DNA from: Plakobranchus ocellatus
Taxonomy: Eukaryota > Mollusca > Gastropoda > Plakobranchidae
Assembly (NCBI GenBank): GCA_019648995.1
Contig: BLXT01002328.1
Location: 564,898-620,843, forward strand
Reading direction: 5' to 3'
DNA: 55,946 nucleotides
Made by a program: the position numbers and the translations under genes. A model generated the notes under the pieces. It saw nothing but the letters and a program-made list of their open reading frames with translations. It made no database searches and was not told the origin of the DNA. Below, in pieces: positions 34,701-46,700 of this stretch; position 1 is the stretch's first letter; every line of letters begins with the position of its first letter.

Positions 34701-37700
34701 CAACTTAATTTTTCAAGTATTATAAACGTTAACATTTTTCTTCATAAAATATTCAATTACATTGCATTCTCTGAGTTTGTGTTTTTAAGATGGCTAACTG
34801 TTGGAATGAAAGGGTGATGTGGTGAATGAGTTGATAGTTTCTGCTGGTTAATTGACTCTGCCAGAAAGTAAATATTAGTATGACTATTAGTAATACGTAG
34901 GTTAATTAAAAGTCAATATAAAGCCAAAAAACATTTTGTGCCAGAAAAGACTTGAAGTTACCCTCTCATATACACAAGATAATCTGGAAAACCTTTTCCA
35001 GGGGCATTCTTCAAACAATACTTTTCATCACTGTTTGCTGACACACATTGCAGGACCAGTAGTATCCCCATCAACCCCTAGCCTGTAGAAATTGCTCGGG
35101 ACCTTGTTCTCTCTTTGCCTGATTCCTAGGTGTGCTCCTGTAATGATGTTGTGGGCCACTGACATCAAGTATCCACACAATGACTTTAGTAGGACCACCT
35201 GTTTCATGCTGATTTTTCTTCCAGGATCATTGATCCTGCAATATACTATGGCATTGATCTTCTAAAAATGCCAGTCTTTTCCCTCTTCAAGCACTCTTCT
35301 TTGCAAGGGTCTAGTTATGGCTCACACAAGACTTGAGCTCTGGCTTTTGCCAGACCCACCATCACAGACATGTCAGGATCCTCCACCAGGTCATCCTCAG
35401 GGCTTCTTGCTCCTTCCACATTCCCGACGATGACATCACCAATGGCATGAGGGATGCCCAAGGCTTTCACTTCATACAGTTTAGGCGTCCTCAGGTTGAC
35501 CACTGCCTTTTCAGCTAGCAAAACTGTGTTGTTATCCTTATCAACAAACAGCTCTTGCTGGTTCGCAACTCTCCCCGACCAGTCCTTTACATACCACAAC
35601 ATCTTTGCATCCAGTGTCCCTCATCAACCTCTCCTTGCCCTCTCTGGATACCTTGGCACAGGCAGTTCATCACAACTGGTAGACCCATCTATTAAGATAC
35701 GTCTTGATCCTCCTATAAACATTTCACATTGCCACCTTCCAAATTTGGAACCTGCAGTGGCATCCATTATCTGTCAAGTTGTACCTCTTTATTAGGTCCC
35801 CTAATTACCATGCCATAATCCAAGACTGGGCCTTGGGAGTCACTTGTACAATCAAGAGCCTGTCCAGTCAAGAGTGCACTGCTGTCAAAGGCATCGGCTC
35901 ATTTCTGCAAATCTTTCAAACCACATCAGCCAGCAATATCACCTTTCCATCCATAAAATAAAGCAGTTTTTCTAGCTTGGCACAGGCTTCCATCCAACTT
36001 AAATACGACTCAGGACATTCTTTACTCCACCAGCTTGAAGGCGCAATTTCTCCTACTCTAGTACTTTCTGTCTTTCTGCTTCTCTCTCCCTTTCTCTGTG
36101 CTCCACTTCTCTTTTTCTTTCAGCAAGTTCAGCTTCTGTTTCTGTTTACAGCGTTATCTACATCTCTTATCTTCAATTGAAATTCTCTTCCGGCAAGTTG
36201 TTAAAATGCTTGCCTGAAATAATCTTCTCTCATCTAGGCTCTGTATCCCCAATACGTGGGCCTCTTGTAAGATCTCTTCACTCAAGCCCATGACAATCCA
36301 GATGGCTAAAACCTTCTTGTGGATTCGATCTACTTTCAACCTTTGACCTTGTCTATCTTGTTGGGGTCGCAAATATTTCACAAATGGCTTTAAGCTATTT
36401 GGTTATGGATTTTTTATAAGTAATTCTTTTAAACAAACTACAGTTTTGCCAAAAATTGAACAAAAATTTCATTAATTTCAACAATTTCTGAAAAGATTCC
36501 ATATCTAAAAATTCATTAACATTGGTGGTCTATCTCTCAGCCATCTCTTGACCATCCTATTCAAACCCGCCTCCCACAGCTTCCAGAAAATACTATTTTC
36601 ATTATTTCTAGGCTTATTACATCAATATTATGCACACAATTCATGCCACATAAGACTAAAAGCACCGTCTTATGTAAACAAGGTTAGCTAAAAATGTTGA
36701 CCTACCAGATACTCTCACTTATCCCCTCCCTAACATGTAAATATCTCGCAAAGTTTTTAAGGGTATCCCAAAGTCATCATTAACTGACCAATTTCCGGTA
36801 AACAATGCTTTTGCAACTAGTCCTAAAAAAAGTAAACAAAACTAAAAAAAAAAATAGCACTGCTAAACTACAATAGGCCTAGCTGCAGCAGCTTCGGAAT
36901 TTGACTGGATATTACAAGTGCACGAGGCTAGATCAAAAGATCAACTATTCCAAATCTAGATCTGTCTTGACTCTGTTCACAGCAACATACCAAATAAGTC
37001 ACAATTTCAGTGGCTAATATGATTTTAAATGAACCTTTTTAGTTCATTTTTTGTAGTTACTCATATATTTTAGTGTTCCTGTTACACAAGCGTTAAAAAA
37101 AAAAAATACAATACATGCATAGATTTCTAGTTGCTGTAAATGAGCAAATCTAATCTACTCTCTATGCCACTTTTTGCTGGATGACAGGGAAATCTCGAAA
37201 ATAATTACTTAATGAACTAATAATAGTGATGTGCAAGAAAACCTTATTCATACTGGTACCTCACTCGGTAATGAAATAATTATAATCTACTAAAGTACAT
37301 CATGCCTTTGTGCATTTTGTTTGCAATATCAGTACTGGCATATTTCTTTGAGCAGAAGTGAATATTCTTCTAAAGCACAACTTGGGAATGACATGACTAA
37401 ATTGCCAATGATGCTTCCAAAAAGTTCTAACCATAAAATATGACATATTATGATTCAAACTGAGTAACTTATGTTATATTGCATTTGATAGCTTGGACTT
37501 CACAGAATAATGTCATACCTGAACTCTCTTCCTTCTCCTCCAGTTCCTCAGTCATGCTGTCCAAGCTGCTGCACCAACGTGGTGCTGGGCCTAAGCTCTA
37601 AAGGAAGAAAAAACAAAGAGAATGCACCTTCACTCTGTGAACTTTGTGTTTCTTCATTTTGCAGCAATTACCCAGACAATTTCAGCATCTTATTTGCAAA

Positions 37701-40700
37701 GGAATTTAATCATCATCAGCCCATTTTTTTTTCAAGTCAACAGTGGTACTGAGATATACAGTGCTCCGTATAACACGGTCCCTGCCATCAGTCTGGTACA
37801 ACATAATCCCTGCCATAGCAGCTCTAATGTTGACACCATTATTGATAGTAAAAGTTGCAAACCAGACATGTCCAACACGATCAACTTTATATGGAAATAC
37901 AAAAAAAAAAAAATCTCGATACAGTATCCGGCGAGTCCTTGGTCAGTTAAAAGTAAAAAAAATCATCTCATCTAGATTCTGGTGGGATATAAATTAATAG
38001 CAAAAATGAGTTTTGATATGAAAAACTGAACTTTGCAGTTAAAATTAGCACATCAAATTAAAAGACTGAGGCTGCATTTTTTTTTTTATCTCTGACCTCT
38101 GAAATGGATATATTTTTTTATTCTAAAAATTTTGGTACCAAATTTATAGTTGTGCCTCAATATTTAACGATTGTATGAATTTTGCAAATAATTTATCTTG
38201 TGAAACATTTTACAATTATGCAATACATGTTTACATCCCCATAATTTTCCCAAACATGGGGCCACAGCCTTTAAACTCTCTGAGTGTAGTCTCATGTAAA
38301 CATATTTAATGCTTATATTTTTTTTTTAAAGACTGTGAGACCCAATTAAAATTTACTTTCTCACATGAATATGACTGTCCCTGTAAATGTGCACATTTTG
38401 CCAAGGGCAGCAAAAAATCTCACTTTACAAAATTTAAAAAATTCAAGAAAAGAAACTAATAGACAGAAAGAAACAAAATTGGTATCAAATTATAATTGTT
38501 TTAAGGTCCCTATAAACATTTGAATCAAAGCAGAGTCAAAGTCATGAATTTCAAGCCAAGTTATAATTCCCCATATTGTCTAACTGGAAAAAAATTCTCA
38601 ACCTATAGAGGATTGAACATTTCCTTTCACATATTTACCAAAACCATGATGTAGAACAAGGGAATTCAGTCATATCTTTGTTACTTTAAGTGTTGAAAAA
38701 TGCCCTTGAAAACACTCTAAAAAGAAAAACACAGTGCAGATCCCATGAATGCTTTACTTCGACTTTCATATTTTTGCTGTTTACTTCTTTATTTTAATTT
38801 TTATTCTTCTAGTTTTATTGCATGCTTCTGTCGGTTAACTTTTTGAAGTTCTACATGTTGTGTGTGTGTGTGTGCATGTGCATGTATTTGGGTGGAAGGA
38901 CAGTTGAAGAAAAAGGAAAAAAAAATTAAAAGGGTTGCACATATGACGGGTTGAGAGAATTTAGAGAAGAAAAAATTAAACTAGAGAGGAATTTTTATTA
39001 CTTTTCACTGGGACACCTAAAATAAAAGGCTCTGTAAACAAATGCATCAAGTCTCTTATATTTTGCTTTAGAATTATGAGTTGAGGTATAATATTAAGAA
39101 TTTAATTTTCAACTGCCACTAAAAAATTGGAATTGTATAGAACAAAAATATATAAATAAAACATAGTGGTGAAAAACGAATGCTAAAGAAAAAAAAAAGC
39201 CTATTCATTTATTTTTCATTAATTTCACACTGCACTAGACTGAAAAAACCTATACCCTAATGAACAAAACAAAAGCTCTATGAAAATAAAGCCAAATTTC
39301 TTGAGTTTACAGCACAAAGTATGACTATAAAAGTGGGGGGGAGGGAGGAGGGTCGACTTCCCATATGCTCGCGGCAGCTGTAAATCACATTGAAAAAAAT
39401 AGCAACAATCCACAGACTGAAATCAAACAATGACATATGCGTGCAGGAAGAATATATCTTTATTTTCATGTGCAGTTTATAAACATTGAAGATGAAACAA
39501 AAATGCACCCAGAGATTGAAAGTTAGGATTTTTTTAATAAAAATCTAGGCAGCACTGCTGACGGCCAGTTTTGGGTTTTTAATACAACGGACATCACTCC
39601 CATCAACAATTTTGCCTGAAAGGGTTATGAAATTTAATGCCTTTTTTATGGGACCAACTCCAAGCATCTAAAGTAGTGAGAAAGTCCTAGGCCTGCCAAA
39701 AAACATAATTGTAAACTAAGGCCTGATACCCTTTTCCTTCGTTCGTTGCCCCACCCTTCTCCAACACACACAAATACATCTACAGTTAACAATGACCACA
39801 ATACATGTCAATAATCTTGACTGAGAAGACTTGCAGAATTTATGTGAGGATTGAGGGAATCTAGGTGACATGCTTATGCAGCTGTGGGTTATCGATCTTC
39901 AAGTCCACACTTATCATGCAAATTACATGTATAGTCCCATGACAGGCAATATGGGAAGAAAGCCAATAAAAAAAACCTGATAAGAAAGGTATCCTTAAAA
40001 GTCTTCTGTATCTGTACAATCGGATTATTTCTAGCATAAAAAATGAGCGCTGTAAATCTGAGGCAAGTGAACGCTATGCGCAACCCTATGCACCAATCAC
40101 AAGCATCAATGGCTTAGAGTAGGTTATCAATAGCATAAATAATGCAAAAAAGTAACAAAGTTTCCTTAAACAGCATATTGAATAAACATTGCACAACGCA
40201 AATTGGATACTTAAGCCATGTTGATAATCATACAAATATAGGTCACTTCAATTTAGAACGGTAAAGAGGGCCGAATGCTCTCTCCTCCTTATGGTTAGGC
40301 CTGGGTAACGCTAACGGGAGCTAGCCTAAAGTGCAACTGAGCCGCAATACTAACGATGAAACCCTGCATCCGACAAGGAGTACTTGACACCTGCACAGTG
40401 TGGGTACACAGGGGTGTGAGCAGAAAGTGTGAGCCGTACTGAAAATTTGCCGGGATCCCACCAACCCCCCCTCTCCCCTCCTCCCCACCCCTTTCCACCT
40501 TTTCTTTTCCTGACACTTTTTTCCCATATGGAATTACATATCAATACAAAAGGTCTCCCAACCCTGGGGTACAAGAAGCCAAGGATACAGCACAGCAAAA
40601 GGTAGAAGAGGGCTACCTGAAAATGTCCATACTGGAATATGTAAGGAGAGTGGCACCCAAGCTTCAAACCCGCACTAGCCACTGGCACTAGTGTCTGAGG

Positions 40701-43700
40701 GGATGACAGCCAGGGAAATCTATCTGGAATGAGTGGATCAGATAAGATCATATAACAAGGCTTGGATCTTAGCCTGCGCTGGAATCTTAAAAAGAAAGCG
40801 GTAGCTCTTGGGACTGGGGTGGCCCTCGCCAGGTCACCCTCTTGAGTTAAAACAAGCCCTACTTTCCTAATAAAAATGGCAAAAATGATATCAGATTGAT
40901 AGAAGGATAAAACCAGAGAATTTCTTTTTTCCTTTCCACTATATACCAAGAAAATTGAACAGCATTTTAGCACAGCCATCCAGACACAATTTAAGGTGTC
41001 CACCGGAATTTTTTGCAGACAACAAAAAGTTGGCAAGTCCAATATTAATTATAGCACTCATACAGTTTTATAATATTAGTTTCACTTACAGGTATGAAGT
41101 AAGTAAGGATCTTGGGTGCCTCATTTGCCATGAAGATAAGGCCTGAGTTGGGGACAACACACAACTGATTTAGATTCACTCCAGGTTCAATAGCTGTCAA
41201 TGGAGACCCCTAAGGTGAAGGAAAACAGTGTCAAGAGTCACAAAATTATGATGTGCATTTTATCAAAAGATTCTGGATTTTAGTTTAACAACATTTACTG
41301 CTGCATGATACTTTTCTATGTTCAGTAAAAAACATAAAGCCTTTAACGGCAGTTTTTATTTTTTCAAAGTTTATCTTATGAGTTTATTTGAAGCATAACA
41401 AAAAATGTCTTGACTCCAAGTAAATAAGACACCTTCTTATGATAAGCTTCACATGCCTTTGTAAATGTTTTTTTAGTTTTCACAATGAATATGGGTACTT
41501 CTCAAATTTTTCATACAAAAATACATTTTGAAAGCCTTATATTGTTTTAGTCCACCTCAAACGAAAAAGTGTAGCTGTATCATATTTAAAGATCAAAGCA
41601 GCAAATTACGGTGTTTTTGCTCCACAATTTGAGGATTTTTGTATCCATCGACAGGACCAGATCTTGTGAATCTTGAAAGTCAATAGAGTGTATTGGCAGC
41701 TCATAGTTGTGATCCTTGACCATGAATGGCTTCATAGCTCTCAGATCATACAGCAACACCTGCAAGCAGAAACTAAATAGAATAAGCTTCTCAAAGGTCG
41801 ACTACGTTCATGAACAATTTATCCTGCAAATTTCACCACAAATTACACTTTCTACTGATGGGGACACTGCATCCAATTTCAGAAATTCAAAAAAATTGAG
41901 GGAATATGGATAACAGGTAACTTAAAAACATTTATAGCTGATTATCTAAACATTTTCCATTCAGTAAAGAGCAGAGGCTCTCTTAAGGTCTTCAGAAAAA
42001 CACACTAACCTTTTTAGACCTTTAGAAAAGTCTACAAACATGTGCATTATAAATATATATATATATTTTCTTATTTCAAACCTTTCCAGTCTTACAGTGT
42101 GCTATGAGTAGTAGCTTCATGGCTGAGAAGTAATTTAGTCTTTTAACTTGGTGTCTAAGCCAAGAGACATAACTTTCACAAAAATCAATTTTTTTTTAGT
42201 GACTTATATTGAAGCTTGCAAACTTAATTTTTTACTGAGAAAAAAAAAACACAATTTAGAAAAATAGCAGAACTTTCAGAAATGTATACATGTGAGGGGG
42301 AAAAACAAAATTGTTTAAAATGAAAAACCAATAAATCAACAAAACTTTTCTTTTCATTTTTCCTAGCAGTGGTTAATTATTTCAAAGTTTTGATGGCAAA
42401 TTATCTCAACCATGAAAGCCATCAAATATGATCTTCATAATGCAGTGAAATGTCTTAAATTTCCTAAGGCAAAATTTTTTTTTTAAACACTATGGCAATA
42501 CATTTTTAGTGTTCTACTTTTTTTCAGGCACACACTGCTAAGAAGCTTTATTTTTTTAAAGTCAATTTCAATGCAAATGTATAAATGGAAAGAAAACAAA
42601 AGTGACATGATAACTATAAAACCCAGGCCTTCTTGTCAAGGTTGATTTCCAGCTTCTGTCATGAAAATTGTTTCCTTAATAGTAGCTGCTTTATGTTTTT
42701 CTCTTGATCCTTCATTCAAACTACATCCCTATTTAGTTATTATTTTTTTTTTTGTAGAGACAAAAAAAACTCCCAAAAAACTAGAGGTCTCATAAAATGG
42801 AACTGGTTCCTTCCCTGCTTTACGAAAAAAAAAAAAATTCATGTGTAAGTCTTACATGGCCTGTGCTTGTTCCAAGCGCCACTGTGAGTCCATCACTCTT
42901 AAACTTCATGGCTGTAATCTCAGGAATCATGCTGATACTGAAAAAAGTTTAAACAATTGATTACTTTAAGATAAATGTGAATAGTTTACAGAGATGATCA
43001 TCTCACACAGCCAGCCAAATAAAAAAAGATGCAATGCACTAAAGTGGTTTGTTAAACAACTAAAGAGCAATTTTCTCTTTTCTTTAGATAAAGTCAAATT
43101 AAAAGTTTTGCTACCCTTGCCCCACTCCACCCACTTGCAGAAACTATCACCAATCACCCATTGGGATAGTACTGATACTGACTATTGCCAAAAGAACAAA
43201 CTTATTTTTCATTATTTCTTTCAATAAACTGATATGCAGCAATTATCAGCCTGAAACCTAAGGAATTAGCTGTTGCAGATTTTAACCCATTACAATCTTC
43301 CACACAGACAAGGATCCAAAAATGCTAAGATCACCAAATCAGTGAACAATTTTGGGAGTGAGAAAGGAAATGCTAGTCCATTTGTAATTTGACAACAAAG
43401 CAACACAAAAACAATAATCACTACTAAGTTTAAGAGCACATATGAGGATTAGATTTCTTATCTCTTGACATAACCTTTGGCTCTTTAAATGGCAACTGTC
43501 CACCTCTTTGTAAGGTTATGTGTGCCAACTTCATACACAGCAGCAAGCTGTTGTTTAAGTCAGTCTACCTTATACATTTTCAACAAAGACAATAAAAAAC
43601 AACTTAGTATTTGCTTCTTAACATTCCACAAAACACAAAACCAGAGTTAATTTATTATAAAGGTTTGAGTGGAGGAACATGATTACCAATGCCTATTCCA

Positions 43701-46700
43701 GAAAGGCAACTTAGAACCTTATTGGATTTGATTCAAAGCAATAACTTCTTCAGGTGTCTTTCTTAAAACTAAAAAAAGTGAGCCTGACTATGAAAACTGG
43801 TTGCCAGGAACTGAGTCTAGATCTAATTGGGGTGATTTCTGTTCTTCAGTCTATTTATTTAAAAGGACTTGGTCTCACAGGCTGTGTTTGGCTAGTGTAT
43901 ATCTTTATCTACAACTAATCAGCACTAGCCATTTGTGACAATGACAGAGCCGAATAAGGTGAATGAGATAATTGTGATTGGGCAAACAAAGTGATAGTCT
44001 CCCCTGTCATTACACATGAGAACACGTTCTGTCATGTTGGATAAACAATTTGGTATGACTCATCAATTTTAGCTTTCAATCATTTAAATGTTTAAATGTA
44101 ACTTTCTGAATTTATAGACTTCCTCTTGGTGTAAAAAAATGTTAAAGTAACACCATGAATGTCCCAAATTGCTATGGTTTTGCCTTTTGGTTTTCCTAAT
44201 TTCATAATTAAATAAGCATTTGCAAATCAAATCAAATTAATGTCTGTTCATTGCTGCAAGAGATTTGTACTGCAACGTGTGCATTATGCTCAACAGTTAA
44301 TTGTGGCCAGACTTTTAAAAAGCCAGGTGACTTTACAAGATTATGGGCATGATTTACCTTTGGCTTCACAGCTGACTTACTGTGCAATATTTTATGATCA
44401 GCTCTAATCAATCCTTGTCCCATTGCTTTGTTTGTAACATTTTCAGGATTGAACATCAACTTGTTCATAACTTATCTGATACCAAGAAAGAGATTTAAAT
44501 TCTACAGCTTTATCCTTATGCGCACTTTGATGCCATTTATTGGATATTTCCCTTGAGAACTAGAACATGAATCTCTTTGCTTTTGATGAACATCTATGGA
44601 GCTAACATTTTGAAACAACATCATTAGTTTACAACTGTAGATAAATGGAATCATAACAACAAAGCACCAAGAGCTAATGTATCCACTATCAATTCATTTG
44701 TACTACTTTTTTCACCTTCCCTTGTATATGAGCCTGTCTCAAAGGGTGTTCCTTATTCAGAGGAGTCAATTAAAACAATACAAAAGTTATGACATGCTAT
44801 GAGATTTTCTTTTACATCATTCTATAAAATAGGACTTAGTGACATACATAAGATATTACTGGCCGTAACAGATTTCACAGCATTAAAATATATTCATAAA
44901 AGGCTTTGCCTTTAGGTCCTAACTGATGACTCAAACCAGGACATTGAAAAAAAATTTTTTTAAGTCATGTGCTGAATAAATAAAAGATAAGTTACTCTAT
45001 TTTTTTTAAAAGTTTCAAGTTCTTATTTGTAATTTTTGTGGTCGTTCATGAGAATTTTGGTTCTAGCTTTACCTTGAATTACAAAATATTGCCATGTAAG
45101 GATGACTGTGTCAATCATTACATACATTGCCCACAAAGACAATAAAGAAAAACAGTATTTGACAAAAACTAGAGCTACTTTATTATAAAGATGAAGAAAA
45201 ACTGACTCATGCAAAGATTGATGAGAAAATAATGATAATAAAGTATTAATCTTTTAATTGTGAATGGGTAAGGAATTGTCAGTTTGCAATGATCGTACAT
45301 TTCAATGCAAATAGCATTGGTTATGGACATAAAAATCCATGGTAAATGCATAGAAGCAACATTTCACTCTTCCACTTAACACCAGTTGTAATAAATGCCC
45401 AATTCCAGACGCTTCTTTTACATTTCCTTCAATAATGGCTTCAAAAGAAAAGATCAAAGCCAACTTATTTAAAACAAAAATCCTGTAGAAGATTAATACA
45501 TTTCAGGCATTATGGCTAATACTTAAATTATATCTATGGCCAATCAATATCTCTGTCAAGGTAACGATTGCTCAAATTTTGCAGTGTTATAAACCCATAA
45601 ATTGTCTTTCTCTAATTAATTTATGTGGAATAGGTGTTTCTGTCAATATTGATGTCAATCATTACATTTTGTCAACAGTTCCCTTTCAGACTTTGCCTAC
45701 ATAATGATCGATTATTAACAGAAGGAAATCATCTGTCTCTCAAGAAAGCATGAAACAGCTGATGAATTATGATTGTGTCACAAACATTACATTTACAATT
45801 GAAATGACAGCATAACACCCTGTAACTCTTAGATTGGTGTCCATCATTACAATGACGAAGCTGAGCATGTTTGACAGATTTGAAGATAATTCTCCTTAAA
45901 TTCATTGGAAACGTAGACAATGCTGTTCATTGTAACAGAATGAAAGAAAATATGATCATAGTCATTTATGCTTATGGATTTTCACCTGCAAAACTTTAAA
46001 AAATGGTGTCCTATGTGCGTTGATCATAAAGCTGACAAAGTCTTGCCTATAAAGTAAATACTTTTTGGTTCTTTTTTTCCTAAAAAAAAAACACTTAATT
46101 GGATGGTTTTTATAAGAACTGTCATAATCTAATGAACCAAACCAGTTTCAGTGATTGCCATTATCTGTTTAAGATTATTTTGGAGCTTGCAATGTTGTCC
46201 ATGTAATGACTGATACTTTCTACTATAAGTCAGAATAACTTGATTTTCTTTATTTGAATTTAGTTTGTTATTTCTATATTGCATTTTATGAAGGCCTGAT
46301 AATCTGAGAACAATGTAATATAGAAAAGTGAGATGTAAATATACTTTTGATTTTTATGACTAATGTCTTATTTCAGAAACTACCTTTTGAGACAGACTCA
46401 TATAAATGTAATTGATTCTGCATTCTTTTCACCCTTTTCCACCCCTCCCTTTCACACATACTAATATATTTATAGTTTCATGGAATTTTTCCTTATCCTT
46501 TTTTCACAGGTAAAATGTTCAAAAGATAGTCATTTGATGCCTTTCTGCCATAGCCAAATGAAAAGCAGTATAGTCTATGATGATATTTGCTTTACATTTG
46601 GCTACAGCAGGCTGACTGCCGAATTTTATTTATTTGAAGTAACACACACTTGTAATCCTTCACAAAGTTACTGGTGGCAATGTCAAGCAGACCACAGCGG

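Larger units (their letters stand above)
31226..37518 (-). other. NOL10 largest intron (6.3 kb)
   Basis: It carries three separate transposon insertions: a LINE endonuclease-RT fragment (31600-32890), a pogo-like element with an internal SINE (33453-34651), and a Ty3/gypsy gag-pol remnant (34975-36400). The part 36400-37518 is AT-rich and unassigned. Confidence 0.75.
37598..41089 (-). other. NOL10 intron (3.5 kb)
   Basis: The left part has an A-run near 37900 and a possible transposon-end-like stretch, CAGTGCTCCGTATAACACGG, at 37761-37780 without a visible partner. The part 38000-39540 is AT-rich and unassigned apart from a TG repeat near 38860. The part 39545-41045 is copy B of the dispersed repeat with an unrelated insert. 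Confidence 0.65.

Noticed and set aside
35454-35961. Plus-strand ORFs around 35454-35961
   Set aside because: They are antisense to the gypsy-like gag/protease remnant, whose motifs read on the minus strand.
37761-37960. Another pogo-like element starting CAGTGCTCCGTATAACACGG
   Set aside because: Only one end is visible. No matching inverted end with a TA duplication was found nearby.
40350-41042. Longest open frame of the window (230 codons, minus strand)
   Set aside because: It crosses the junction between a dispersed repeat and an insert, resembles no protein I know, and lies inside a NOL10 intron. Probably chance in a GC-richer segment.
46650-46671. Alternative donor GTAACT at 46670-46671 for the NOL10 exon
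   Set aside because: It breaks phase with the following exon, giving an immediate stop. The donor after VKDY preserves the frame and the family's length.
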